NCBI GenBank assembly: GCA_004352715.1
Contig: SCFE01000007.1
Span: forward strand, 1,792,028 to 1,826,918
Direction: 5' to 3'
Origin: Hofstenia miamia
Taxonomy: Eukaryota; Xenacoelomorpha; Acoela
Length of the DNA stretch: 34,891 nucleotides
Made by a program: the position numbers and the translations under genes. Shown piece after piece: positions 1 through 10,129 of this stretch (position 1 is its first letter; the number at the start of each line of letters is the position of its first letter). Below the pieces are notes generated by a model, which had not been told where the DNA came from, did not search any database, and saw nothing but the letters and a program-made list of their open reading frames with translations.

Positions 1-44
1 TCAACTCAGTTCAAATTAAATATGAAAGATTTTAGGTACATGAA

Positions 45-260
45 CTAAATAGATATATTATAATCACTACATTTACATGTCTCACATAATCCTAAGCAGC
101 CATTATTAAGCCTGACTAAGAAACTAAGTTTCTCGTTGGCTGTAAGCATTAGCAAGCTAATGCCCATGTTCCACAGTTTTTGTCTAGCATTGATGAGCCC
201 CTTTGCAATAGCAGGCTCATAAATGCGTTCAACCAGGGCTGCGTGTTGTGCACATGACAC
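45..260 (-). CDS. unrecognised 71-codon open frame, possible exon or relic
   Basis: A minus-strand frame whose amino-acid composition (Ala, Glu, Leu and Gly rich, with a few Cys near the C-terminus) is less AT-driven than most chance frames here. I do not recognise a family. No convincing splice sites or polyadenylation signal were identified, and the frame is close to the window edge, so a longer context is missing. It could be a fragment of a transposable-element protein or a chance frame. Confidence 0.15.
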   Translation of the reverse strand: MSCAQHAALVERIYEPAIAKGLINARQKLWNMGISLLMLTANEKLSFLVRLNNGCLGLCETCKCSDYNISI

Positions 261-484
261 AGTATGAGCTTGTCTGGTTTACTGCTACTAACTGCTTCTG
301 CCGCTAAAATAGTTTAAAAATATACCCACTCCCAACTAAATTAAATAGTTTGAACTGCTTGTAGCAAAACAAAGTGTTACAATGATGTTGATTTATAAAT
401 TCATAAATGTTATTCATCGTTAATTGTACGCCCCCTTACAGTTAACCGTAATCACGTAGTTTGCAATGATATTATATTTCATTA

Positions 485-710
485 CATACGTGACGCAGTT
501 TTGGGAGAAACGCGTCACCTCATTTTTAAATGACCGTTTATTTGAACGAGAAACTCGAATATTATTATAAAGAATTTCACATATGTGACGCAGGTTCGAG
601 AGAAACGCGTCACCTCATTTTCAATGATTGCATATTTGAGAGTAAATCGAATAATATAATAAAAAATTTCACACACTTGGCGCAGGTTTGATAGAACACG
701 TCATCACAGT
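485..710. repeat. three ~95-bp tandem units, each with a GTGACGC/GCGTCAC hairpin
   Basis: GTGACGC at 490 pairs with GCGTCAC at 512-518. The same pair recurs at 585-591 and 607-613. A decayed third unit (TTGGCGC, then ACACGTCATCAC) lies at about 677-708. The loop of about 15 bases (CAG.TT...GAGAAAC) is conserved, and so is the sequence between units (CACCTCATTTT, then A+T-rich DNA with CGAAT). Units 1 and 2 are 95 bp apart. Function unknown. The TGACGCA core resembles a bZIP site, but that is only a resemblance. Confidence 0.75.
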
Positions 711-899
711 TTTCTACGATAGGTTCCATGCATTCAGGATTGTATATAAATCTATTTAAATATATTTTTTTGAAAAAATAAATATATTTTATTTCAAAAC
801 TTGAAAAATAAATTAAACAACAATAATTTTCAAAAAGATTTTTAAATAAATTTTTTGGTTTCTAAATATTACGGACATATTTTCAATAATCGACGTGCG

Positions 900-1332
900 N
901 NNNNNNNNNNNNNNNNNNNNNNNNNNNNNNNNNNNNNNNNNNNNNNNNNNNNNNNNNNNNNNNNNNNNNNNNNNNNNNNNNNNNNNNNNNNNNNNNNNNN
1001 NNNNNNNNNNNNNNNNNNNNNNNNNNNNNNNNNNNNNNNNNNNNNNNNNNNNNNNNNNNNNNNNNNNNNNNNNNNNNNNNNNNNNNNNNNNNNNNNNNNN
1101 NNNNNNNNNNNNNNNNNNNNNNNNNNNNNNNNNNNNNNNNNNNNNNNNNNNNNNNNNNNNNNNNNNNNNNNNNNNNNNNNNNNNNNNNNNNNNNNNNNNN
1201 NNNNNNNNNNNNNNNNNNNNNNNNNNNNNNNNNNNNNNNNNNNNNNNNNNNNNNNNNNNNNNNNNNNNNNNNNNNNNNNNNNNNNNNNNNNNNNNNNNNN
1301 NNNNNNNNNNNNNNNNNNNNNNNNNNNNNNNN
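900..1332. other. assembly gap (433 N)
   Basis: Unsequenced. The right border enters an (AT)n/(GTAT)n tract (1339-1385), so the gap was probably caused by a microsatellite. Frames reported across it are meaningless. Confidence 0.98.
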
Positions 1333-1338
1333 CTCTGA

Positions 1339-1340
1339 TA

Positions 1341-1380
<40 letters not shown>

Positions 1381-1385
1381 CATAT
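1339..1385. repeat. (AT)n microsatellite
   Basis: Almost pure TA dinucleotides with interspersed TGTA, directly right of the first gap. Confidence 0.9.
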
Positions 1386-1501
1386 AAATGATATTGTATT
1401 CAGGTCACAAGTTAAATATAAAAGTTTTGAAGAATAAAATGAATTCAGAACTGTTAACTAATAAACCTTCTAGGGCAGAGCAAAAGCCAATTTATAAAAT
1501 A

Positions 1502-1750
1502 ACACTTACAAGTAAGCACACGAATTACAAATAGGTTTTGGCACGCATTTCCTCTTCTTAAGGTGATTCAACCGTTTATTTACGCTAATGGCACTGAGAT
1601 GTACTCTTACGCAGTGCTCTCGCCAATCACAGCACAGTATGGTCATTGACACATCACCAATTTTTAGACATTGCAATTATTGATTCCAAATATTGCGTAT
1701 CCAAAGTCATGTTTCAATTTCGATTAATGTTCTTAATCAAAATTAATGTT
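1502..1750 (+). repeat. diverged dispersed repeat, copy A
   Basis: Aligns by eye, same orientation, with 27840-28075. Shared blocks include ACTTAC.AGTAAGCA, TTTGGCA..CATTTC, TAAGGTGATT, CATTGACACATCAC, CCAAATATTG and TTAATGTTC / TTAACGTTC. There are many substitutions and small indels between blocks, so the copies are old. A sub-block between TAAGGTGATT and ACATCACC has weak inverted ends, but no target duplication was found. Confidence 0.6.
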
Positions 1751-1840
1751 TATTTTTATATTTATGTGTAAGATAAATATTAATGACGCGTTATATGCTC
1801 TCAAAAGTAAATTTAACAAATTAAACTTAACTAATTCTAT

Positions 1841-1899
1841 AGATATCGACTAGATCGGTCTGGTCCTTTTAAAGGCAGTTAATCTGCAGGAGCCGTTAA
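1841..1899 (+). repeat. fragment of a CCGGT-type hAT-like terminus
   Basis: CGGTCTGG followed by TTAATCTGCAGGAGCCGTTAA matches the arrangement at 24632-24690 (CGGTCTGGC, then TTAATCTGTAGGATCCGGTTAA). It is the second, more decayed copy of that terminus in the window. No partner end is visible. Confidence 0.45.
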
Positions 1900-1992
1900 A
1901 TAGCTTAAAATCCGGTAGCTTTATTTTTGATTTTCAAAATTATTTGATAACAATGATTGTGGATTACAAATCAATAGAAATTAAGGAAAACA

Positions 1993-2163
1993 ATGAAAAA
2001 ATTCATACTTTTTTTAATTCTAGTCTTAATCAACATTTTGTCATTCAAATTCTTGAATACCACAAATGCATGCCCTGCTTCAAAAACTATCAATGGTGTT
2101 GGAAGTGGTTCAGCGACTCCTACATGTTTCAATTTGCATTGCTGTTGCCAAAGTGTTCAATGA
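1993..2163 (+). CDS. small secreted Cys-rich peptide (56 aa), putative
   Basis: Seen: an ATG in a good context (AACAATGA) opens a 56-codon frame ending in TGA. Residues 2-3 are Lys, residues 4-21 are strongly hydrophobic (FILFLILVLINILSF), and residues 22-26 (NTTNA) make a polar region with Thr at -3 and Ala at -1, which is a standard signal-peptidase site. The predicted mature part is about 30 residues, Gly/Ser/Thr rich, with five Cys at 27, 45, 50, 51 and 52 (C-X17-C-X4-CCC). A longer frame in another phase (1944-2315) overlaps it but runs into the (AT)n tract and looks like a shadow. Inference: an exported small Cys-rich peptide. An odd cysteine count could mean a dimer, a missing exon or decay. 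I recognise no family and claim no activity. A decayed transposon end lies just upstream, so it could also be chance. Confidence 0.45.
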   Translation: MKKFILFLILVLINILSFKFLNTTNACPASKTINGVGSGSATPTCFNLHCCCQSVQ

Positions 2164-2255
2164 AATTTGATAAATTAATTCTAAATTCATTTAACACCAC
2201 TTTTTATATTTTCGTAGGATTTATAGGTAAATCACATGAGCATATTGACAATATG

Positions 2256-2291
2256 ATATATATATACATATATATGTATATATATTTATAT
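2256..2291. repeat. (AT)n microsatellite
   Basis: An imperfect AT/GTAT tract immediately left of the GGCGCTCTGTCT minisatellite. Confidence 0.85.
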
Positions 2292-2293
2292 CA

Positions 2294-2417
2294 GGCACTC
2301 TGTCTCAAAACCTAGCATTTATATGTGGCGCTCTGTCTAATGAACATTTATATGTGGCACTCTGTCTCAAGAGGGCGCTCTGTCTATATACAAATATTTA
2401 TATGGGGCGCTCTGTCT
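2294..2417 (+). repeat. minisatellite with core GGCRCTCTGTCT
   Basis: Five copies of the 12-base core at 2294, 2327, 2356, 2374 and 2406. Most are preceded by ATTTATATGTG or ATTTATATGGG, giving units of about 30 bp; one shortened unit is 17 bp. A sixth isolated core in the same orientation lies at 3365-3376, beside the (AT)n tract that borders the second gap. Five cores in tandem and one about 950 bp away may mark the two ends of a single element. Confidence 0.8.
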
Positions 2418-3364
2418 TTTTGCAATTTTCATGTGGGAAAATGTTTTGTTTTATAAAAGTCTAACATAACCATCCTAATTTTATCAAATATAGACGAATT
2501 TATATCAAATGGATGGTGCTTTCACATTTTGTGTAATAGGCCTGACATGATCCTGAATTTGATTTTTTATCGGAATTTTCTAGAAACATTTGTTTTATTA
2601 AGGTCTACAATAATATATTTTTTAGGTATTGAGCGTAATCGTATCTTCAATTTTGAATGTGCTAGTTTCAAAAAAATTCAAAAATTTGCATTTTCTGGTC
2701 AAGTAGTCCGTGTTTAGAAGGCCATAGCTCAGTCAGTTTTGATTCGATTTCCAAAGTTCTTACACTATCCGATGCGTAATCGATAGAAATATGTGAATCA
2801 ATTATTGTTTTTTTTCAATTTCTAAAAAAATGGGGTTCTGTAACTGAAATATAAATTTTGCAAAATTTCGAAAAATAGTGGTCCATAGTGCAAGAACTAC
2901 ATTAGATATCCTTTTCGGAGTTGTTTTATTCGATTCTACCTCAAATGTTAATTAAGAAGTCTCCTAAAAGCTAAGTGCTATAGTAAACAGTTCCTGCTAT
3001 ATTTGAGTAAATGCCTATACAGGCATTGGCCTCCTCATTTAAAGGTTTTACTTAAAATTTCCTGCCCATCATATAGTAGGCCATGGTCTGAAAAGTGCTC
3101 ATACCTACAATTTGGTATCAGAAATATCCTAGAACGACCAATAATCCTCAACAAAATCTCGAAATTTAACTTAAGAACACAAAAAATGATAAGAAGACAC
3201 AGCCCCCGATATAAATGGTTTTTGCCATTTTTAAAAAAAAAAAAATATTACTAATCCATGAACTAAAATAAAAAAATCCAAATGAACACAATAATTATAA
3301 TAAAATATCCACACTAATCATATAAGATGAAAAAATCGATTACATTTGCACTACATCAAATTTG
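2418..3364. other. no recognisable gene; AT-rich DNA
   Basis: Open frames here (2529-2717, 3003-3254) are short and of low complexity and have no recognisable domain. The stretch lies between the GGCRCTCTGTCT array and its isolated sixth copy, so it may be the body of a non-coding repeat element. Confidence 0.4.
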
Positions 3365-3406
3365 GGCGCTCTGTCTCCTTAGAAATATATATATATATAT
3401 ATATAT

Positions 3407-4406
3407 NNNNNNNNNNNNNNNNNNNNNNNNNNNNNNNNNNNNNNNNNNNNNNNNNNNNNNNNNNNNNNNNNNNNNNNNNNNNNNNNNNNNNNNNNNNNNN
3501 NNNNNNNNNNNNNNNNNNNNNNNNNNNNNNNNNNNNNNNNNNNNNNNNNNNNNNNNNNNNNNNNNNNNNNNNNNNNNNNNNNNNNNNNNNNNNNNNNNNN
3601 NNNNNNNNNNNNNNNNNNNNNNNNNNNNNNNNNNNNNNNNNNNNNNNNNNNNNNNNNNNNNNNNNNNNNNNNNNNNNNNNNNNNNNNNNNNNNNNNNNNN
3701 NNNNNNNNNNNNNNNNNNNNNNNNNNNNNNNNNNNNNNNNNNNNNNNNNNNNNNNNNNNNNNNNNNNNNNNNNNNNNNNNNNNNNNNNNNNNNNNNNNNN
3801 NNNNNNNNNNNNNNNNNNNNNNNNNNNNNNNNNNNNNNNNNNNNNNNNNNNNNNNNNNNNNNNNNNNNNNNNNNNNNNNNNNNNNNNNNNNNNNNNNNNN
3901 NNNNNNNNNNNNNNNNNNNNNNNNNNNNNNNNNNNNNNNNNNNNNNNNNNNNNNNNNNNNNNNNNNNNNNNNNNNNNNNNNNNNNNNNNNNNNNNNNNNN
4001 NNNNNNNNNNNNNNNNNNNNNNNNNNNNNNNNNNNNNNNNNNNNNNNNNNNNNNNNNNNNNNNNNNNNNNNNNNNNNNNNNNNNNNNNNNNNNNNNNNNN
4101 NNNNNNNNNNNNNNNNNNNNNNNNNNNNNNNNNNNNNNNNNNNNNNNNNNNNNNNNNNNNNNNNNNNNNNNNNNNNNNNNNNNNNNNNNNNNNNNNNNNN
4201 NNNNNNNNNNNNNNNNNNNNNNNNNNNNNNNNNNNNNNNNNNNNNNNNNNNNNNNNNNNNNNNNNNNNNNNNNNNNNNNNNNNNNNNNNNNNNNNNNNNN
4301 NNNNNNNNNNNNNNNNNNNNNNNNNNNNNNNNNNNNNNNNNNNNNNNNNNNNNNNNNNNNNNNNNNNNNNNNNNNNNNNNNNNNNNNNNNNNNNNNNNNN
4401 NNNNNN
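3407..4406. other. assembly gap (exactly 1000 N)
   Basis: Both sides are (AT)n (3385-3406 and 4407-4424). The round length suggests a placeholder rather than a measured size. Confidence 0.98.
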
Positions 4407-4639
4407 ATATATATATGTATATATCACAAATGGACCAATTTGATGTTGCAACATATAAATATAGATGTACGTAACTATGCAAATAAATTTTTAACATCCA
4501 GTTAAAGCCAGTTAAAAACCAATAAAGTCATGACGTACAGCACAATTTCTAGTAATTTGAATTGAGGTAAACCTAACAAACCTAACTTTGTCTATGATGG
4601 CCATTTGTTTAATTTGTTCTTCACACTGAAAAGCAAAAT

Positions 4640-5900
4640 CTTAACTGAATTAACTGAAAAATATAATATGTACATTTCAAATGCATTGGTATTGATAGTA
4701 AAAAACACTATAGTTTAGTGCTTGGGGTTTGTGAAGACTGTTCCGTGAATTTCAAATATACTTTACAAAAGCTGGACTGCACTGAAGAGAAACTCCGATA
4801 CAAATTAAAGTGAGCCAACCTGAATTATGAAGAAAATACTAGCAAACCTCCATCTTATACTGATAGGACATGACTATGAAAGAAAGAGATAACAGTGCTG
4901 ACTCTAGCATATCTGCAGTTGGAAGGTGTTTAATATGAATTCTATGATAGAACCAGAAACTGATAATTGAGAAGCCATTAATTCAATAGGAATAATTTGC
5001 AACAATTAATGTAAATCTTCAACCACATTCTGTGCTGCAATGCAGTATCCACTGTGTACGCACCTTTATATTGTCAAAGTTCACCAAGGTGTTTACAAAG
5101 ATGTCAGAGAGCATTGTGAGAAAACCAGTGTTCAATTACAAAATGTGTGACTGGTGAGTGAGGAGACGTCTTACTATAAGGAATTTCATTGTGTCTTTGA
5201 AGGATCAGGCTTTAGTGTGATTAGCAATCCTGCCTTCTGGCCAAAGCGTGTATTTTATTGAACGTTTTTTCTTAATGATGAAGCATGGAAGTGACTACAT
5301 GAATTGAAACTTTCAATGAAAATGTTTCAGCTGTCAAATGTAAAGAAGATGATTTATGACAAACTAATCCCACGCATTCAGAGTCTATTCTAAATTCAAA
5401 TGGTGTAAATTGCTAATATGATTAATGATAAATAATCAGAAGTATTGTGTGTTACAGTAAAATCATGTGATTTTAAGTTTGACAAAAATGACTTGTGTGG
5501 ATACCAGATTCTGCACTTTTCATGAGGAACACATAGTGATGACTCAGCATTGGATCTCCACAATGAATGCAGATACTGTGTCAAGGAACACAAAGCATGC
5601 AATGAGTTAAAATACACACTAATTTCTAGTGGATCAGATTAAAGCATTTTTCATAGTATGCTGTCAAACACCTAACTCATCATATGGTACATATCTTGAA
5701 TTACTACAAAGCATTTATTGTCAGCATTGTACTACATGTACATCTAAAATGCTCATTTTGAAGGCAAAAATCAGTCACACACAAGGCACTTGATGGACTT
5801 CTGTTCTGAAATTAAGCCACATCAATGGATTGATGGACACATCTTTGATTTAGTTATGACTAAATTTGATGGTTTGTGAGCATCACCTTCTCCTGAAAGA
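4640..5900 (+). pseudogene. heavily decayed coding remnant, possibly a non-LTR retrotransposon
   Basis: Plus-strand translation gives runs of protein-like sequence broken by frequent stops and frame changes. At about 5235-5262 the run NPAFWPK resembles a phrase I associate with retroelement ORF1-type proteins. At about 5806-5880 a frame containing GHIFDLVMT, followed after a stop by SPSPE, resembles the C-terminal end of the endonuclease domain of non-LTR elements (typically GHTLDLV.T). Base composition is less AT-skewed than the neighbours. No reverse-transcriptase motif is visible. The assignment rests on short motifs and is tentative. Confidence 0.3.
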
Positions 5901-6327
5901 AGTTTACTCTAGAAAATTTTGAAGAGCTTTGGTCATGCCTATTGGCTGAGTGATAAGGTGACAGGGAGAGGAGGTTCTAATGGGACACCCTGAATTTCTC
6001 ATAACACCTACAATGTGACACCCACTAGAAATGGATACCATCTAGTGACGAAATGTTTTTGACAAAATAATATTGAGCAAATTCATTTTTTTTGACTTTT
6101 GAATTTTAGGATTTGGGAAACCTATGCACTTGATGACGAGTTTCTGTTATGACATGTTCATTGTAATAAACAATGTTTGGACATACAACACTACAATATA
6201 ATTCATTTTCACTAATATATACATGTTTTCCAAATAAAATTAGAAAAATATTCACCAAACTTAAGCATTACACATATGTGTTAAGCTTCACATTTACCAG
6301 CTTTTCACAGGGTATCACTATATCCAG

Positions 6328-7068
6328 CTATATATTTTCACATTGGAAATGATGATGATCAGTAATGTTTGATCTTGTGCAATGCAGATCTAAGATTTCT
6401 AGAGTTTGAGCTTGTAAAAGGGTGTCAATTGCTATCCTCTTTTCTGTTATGATTTTTTGCATAGGTAAATTTCTGTTCACTAATATATCAATGAATATTA
6501 GGTTAGTAATGCTGTTCTTAGGTGTCACCACAGATCTGAGCAGAGTGGATTGGCGAACGATGATGAAGTTTTTCAGGTACTCCTCCAAATTGAGAACATT
6601 ATTAGGTATGGTTTCATTTTTTCTTCAATGTAGATGAATGCGATTTTGCGGGATCACTTGAGCAGTGACTAGTACTAGGTTCATGTGTTGTACCATTTTA
6701 ATGTCTTCTTTGTCCACTGTCTTTAGAAATTATATGATCGTTAAGTTGTTCTAATCAATGTTGATTGTTGAGATCTTTTGGCAGGCATGTTTGTTTTTGA
6801 CGAATTTGTATATGTTTCTGAGCGTTATATTGTGCTTGAATGTGATGTGTGTGTTGCTGCATAGATATTCTCTGCTAAGTTCTTCTTTCATCCATTCATC
6901 AAAGAAGATTAGTGTCTTGATTTTTTGGCGTTTTCCCGTGTCTATAATATTAGGCAAAGCTCCATGGTGAATTGTGTTTTCAGATATGCTTAAGAGTTCC
7001 AATGTGAGATGTTTTGTTTCCTCTGATGGATTCATATGGAGAAATTGAAGCACGGAAATTCTGATCAA
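6328..7068 (-). pseudogene. unidentified decayed protein-coding frame, ~247 codons with three stops
   Basis: Seen: reading 7068 down to 6328 in one frame gives 247 codons with only three internal stops (after the segment ending TINID, six codons later, and after NRIHLH). Random DNA this AT-rich would give well over ten. The recognisable ORF pieces are 7068-6751 (105 aa) and 6588-6328 (86 aa); the 162 bases between them keep the frame. The translation is hydrophilic and mixed in composition, with a run TLIFFDEWMKEELSREYL near the middle of the first part. No zinc finger, DDE triad or RT motif was found. Inference: a protein gene, perhaps of a mobile element, that decayed recently by point mutation. 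Family unknown. Confidence 0.4.
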
Positions 7069-7158
7069 AATTCATAATTTTTTCGCTAGATGTCTCCCTG
7101 AATATATCAACTTTCTGAAGGCAAAAACAACAAGTTTCTATTTTATACAGTTAAAAAT

Positions 7159-7513
7159 GCAAAACTCAAAAATTCATACTAAATTTTTTAATGATCTTTT
7201 TAATGTCTATATGAATCTGTTTTTAGAATTCTTCTATGTTTTTCAATTTTTTTACACAAAACATTTTGTATTAGAATTTGAAAACACTAATTTGAGAGTA
7301 CTCTTTTTAAAAATTGATGTTTGCTCGAAGAAAAAAGCAAAACTCAAAACGTCATACTAAAATGTTTAAAGACCTTTTCATTGTCTATCCGAATCTGTCT
7401 TTAGAATTCTTCTATTGGCGTTCAATTTTTTTCCACAAAGCATTTTATATTAGCTTTTGGAAACATTAATTTGAGTGTGCATTTTTTCAAAATTGATGTT
7501 GCTCAACTGATAA
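7159..7513 (+). repeat. ~178-bp tandem duplication
   Basis: GCAAAACTCAAA starts both units (7159 and 7337). Then ATACTAAA, TTTTNATTGTCTAT.NGAATCTG, TTTAGAATTCTTCTAT, TTCAATTTTTTT.CACAAA.CATTTT, AACA.TAATTTGAG.GT and AAATTGATGTT match in order. The units differ by scattered substitutions, so the duplication is not recent. A much weaker third unit may follow at about 7545-7640. Confidence 0.75.
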
Positions 7514-7714
7514 ATGCTATTATAAAAAATATATATTGTAAACAATATTAAAGCTAGATTCCTTGTCCATATTTTGAAGTATTAAATATTATCTTTCAAT
7601 TTTCTACATAAACATTTAGATACAGTCTGTTACAAATTGTCATTGGTAGTAAAAGTAGAGATGTCATTTCAAAAATGATTCTGCATCTTCTAGGCAGTAC
7701 CCAGGTTGAAAAAT

Positions 7715-7930
7715 AATACTAATCTTAGTATTTTTAGCCTTATACTATAACAAACTTTTTAAACTTACTAAGCCCTAGCATTCTACAACAATCTTAATAA
7801 GCCTAAGAATAATTTTTAGTAAGTTTACTAAGTATCACTTTAAATAATAATCTTAGTAAGCTTAAGACTGTTTGTTATTAAGATTACTAAGTCTATGTAT
7901 AGTACTTAATAAGAATAACATAGTAAAATT
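7715..7930. repeat. cluster of CTTAGTAAG/CTTACTAAG short palindromic words
   Basis: Variants of CTTAnTAAG recur about eight times in both orientations (for example CTTACTAAG, TTTAGTAAGTTTACTAAG, CTTAGTAAGCTTAAG, ATTACTAAG). The same word returns once at 9611-9624 (AACTTACTAAG). It may be the subterminal repeat of a DNA element whose other end lies near 9620. Confidence 0.5.
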
Positions 7931-8248
7931 TTCGTAAAAAAATAGGTCAAAATTTCCGAAAAAATGTCTATATCTCTTATTTCCTAACATCAATATATCC
8001 GGAATAGCTAAAAACTGGTCTGAATAAATATAATATATTGAAATTAACTGTACTATTTATAATTGCCGTGCGCCATCTATTGAAGCAAATTAGAGGAAAT
8101 GGCATGCTTATAAGATTCCCAAATACATCAGATTGTTTCTGATAATAATCATCATGGTTTTTCATAGAGTAAAATTTAAAGGTTTGTAACAAGACTGTTG
8201 TATGATATAATTTAAGAAGTCACCCATAATATATTTTACAAGAAAAAC

Positions 8249-8597
8249 ATGAAACTTGCATTTATGTTGTCTTTTACAATTATAAATGTATGAAAAGCTT
8301 ATTTATATTTTTAATGTAGATATATACTATAAAATACATATTCTAAATTTGTATTAAAATAAAAATGTGATAAAGATAGAAACACAGATATTTTGAATTA
8401 AAGTTTGCAGTTTGCGTATGTTTTGCTATATTCCCACAATTAGAAATTCTAATTGCATTGAAATATTTCCGCAGATGTCATGCATTGCAGCGTTATCTGG
8501 TGCTACGTCATCGAAACATGAACAAAAGGTAGCAGATTATATAATGCAATTTGGAACCGCTTCTATAACCTGGAATCTAAATGAGAAGATTACTTAA
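8249..8597 (+). CDS. possible two-exon small secreted protein, very tentative
   Basis: ATG at 8249 opens 13 codons of signal-peptide character (MKLAFMLSFTIIN), followed by a GTATGA donor at 8288. An acceptor TTTCCGCAG ends at 8474, and the frame after it (starting MSCIAALSGA) stays open to a TAA at 8597. Joining them in phase 0 would give about 53 residues with a hydrophobic leader. Against it: the donor is weak, the leader exon is tiny and no family is recognised. AATAAA occurs at 8706. It could be chance. Confidence 0.15.
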
Positions 8598-8939
8598 GTG
8601 TCTACTTGCGAAATTCGATGTGTTTAAAGAGCTTTGCAATCCTCAACATTAGTTGTACGTTATTATAAGCTTTATGTTATATGCAACGTTTGTTATCAAC
8701 TATCTAATAAACGATTTACTGCATGCATTGTTAAATTTGGAAATACTAAATATTAAGTTACTATTTTGTTTGTGTAAACTTTTTATTTATTCTCTCTTTT
8801 TAAATACATTAGTTATGCTTATTTATATCATTTTTACAAATTAAGGTCCAATATTAAATTGCTTATGCAAAAAATATATGCGGTTTTCTGAAAAAAATGA
8901 ATTTCAGTATTTTTCTCTAATATATTAACTGATTGCAAT

Positions 8940-9255
8940 CGTACCTTGATTTTTCGGGACGAGCATGGTATGAAAGGACGCAGTGCGGCACGAGCACGAC
9001 ATGGCACGAAATCTAAAAAAATTCAAGCACAAGTCTGGCACGGCAAGAAATTCTATAAATTTTTCAATGAATGAAAAAAGGATCTTAGATTAAATCCTAT
9101 AAATGAAATGTTTTTGCCACAAATATGCAAATAAATAGATTTAGAGAAGCAAAATAACAAACATGCAGGATACGTGTATATTAATGTCAGCACAAGAACG
9201 GCATGAGCATGAAATTTCCGTAACAATGATCACGGGCACTGCACGGTTCTAACAT
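8940..9255. mobile_element. hAT-like non-autonomous element with CACGG-type subterminal repeats
   Basis: The left side (8955-9045) has iterated GACGAGCATGG, GGCACGAGCACGACATGGCACG and CTGGCACGGCA. The right side (9187-9252) has inverse-sense words CAGCACAAGAACGGCATGAGCATG and CACGGGCACTGCACGGTTCTAA. Read from the right, the end is TTAGAACCGTGCAGTGCCCG, a hAT-like arrangement. It is non-coding. Exact left boundary and target duplication not resolved. A single N at 9267 sits beside the (AT)n tract that follows. Confidence 0.45.
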
Positions 9256-9459
9256 ATATATATATANTTCTTACATAGCCTGCATTTGTTATTTACCTCA
9301 GTTCTTCTGTGTGTGTGCTTCTTCACTCAAAAACAAGAAAGGTTCATGGACAACTCAAATGAAGGACAACAGTGGATTTTAAATTTTGTTATATGGATTG
9401 GTATTTAAGTGCAAACATATTTTGCAAATATAATTTTCAATTGTTTGATTTTACTTATC

Positions 9460-9592
9460 GCGTAATACCCAAAGATGATTATTTTACTATCTGCGTAATA
9501 CGCAGAGATGAATATCTTATTACGCACATAGTACGCAGCGATTATTATCGTACTAACTGCATAATACAGGGCGTCACTATCTTGGTAATATT
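9460..9592. repeat. 33-bp minisatellite, four units
   Basis: GCGTAATAC and its variants start at 9460, 9493, 9526 and 9559, exactly 33 bases apart, each followed by a GAT-ATTATT-TACTA-like stretch. Because 33 is a multiple of three and the unit lacks stops, both strands show overlapping open frames with an 11-residue periodicity. These frames are a by-product of the repeat. Confidence 0.8.
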
Positions 9593-9729
9593 GACATAGC
9601 ATAGTACTTAAACTTACTAAGATTGCTAATTATTTGGCAGTTGTGGTGTGGTTTAGTACTATGAAAATTTCAATAGAAAAAATATGGGGTAATAATAATA
9701 CATCACAAGTAGTTTTTTGGAGTAGAAAT

Positions 9730-9879
9730 TTTTGATTGGGGCACTCTTGGGCGGGAGAAAATAAGGCGTGGGGCAATGTGGGGCAGATGTCAGCAGGTGG
9801 AAATGCGGCAGGGCACAAAATCTGTGGGACGGGGCAGGGCAGTTCACAGCAATCTGCCCCATATCCATCTCTGTCAGCA
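9730..9879 (-). mobile_element. terminus of a hAT-like element with GGGGCA-type repeats
   Basis: GGGGCA, GGGCAG and GGCGGG words are iterated across 9738-9845. Read from the right, the end is CAGAGATGGATATGGGGCAG (9876-9857), which matches the YAGAG-style start of many hAT ends. The gap at 9880 removes the flank, so no target duplication can be tested. Confidence 0.45.
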
Positions 9880-10129
9880 NNNNNNNNNNNNNNNNNNNNN
9901 NNNNNNNNNNNNNNNNNNNNNNNNNNNNNNNNNNNNNNNNNNNNNNNNNNNNNNNNNNNNNNNNNNNNNNNNNNNNNNNNNNNNNNNNNNNNNNNNNNNN
10001 NNNNNNNNNNNNNNNNNNNNNNNNNNNNNNNNNNNNNNNNNNNNNNNNNNNNNNNNNNNNNNNNNNNNNNNNNNNNNNNNNNNNNNNNNNNNNNNNNNNN
10101 NNNNNNNNNNNNNNNNNNNNNNNNNNNNN
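9880..10129. other. assembly gap (250 N)
   Basis: Unsequenced; it starts at the edge of the GGGGCA-type terminus. Confidence 0.98.

Noticed and set aside
855-1391. Long open frames spanning N runs (also at 3327-4505, 9736-10154, 13160-13786 and 16444-16746)
   Set aside because: They consist almost entirely of unknown bases read as open; the sequenced parts are (AT)n or short tails.
1944-2315. 123-codon frame overlapping the small secreted-peptide ORF
   Set aside because: Its end is translated (AT)n microsatellite and minisatellite. The alternative frame at 1993-2163 has a clear signal peptide.
8653-8844. Hydrophobic 63-codon frame resembling a membrane protein
   Set aside because: Composition is what AT-rich DNA gives by chance (Leu, Ile, Phe, Tyr), with no other support.
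9372-9602. Overlapping open frames on both strands with 11-residue repeats
   Set aside because: Explained by the stop-free 33-bp minisatellite.
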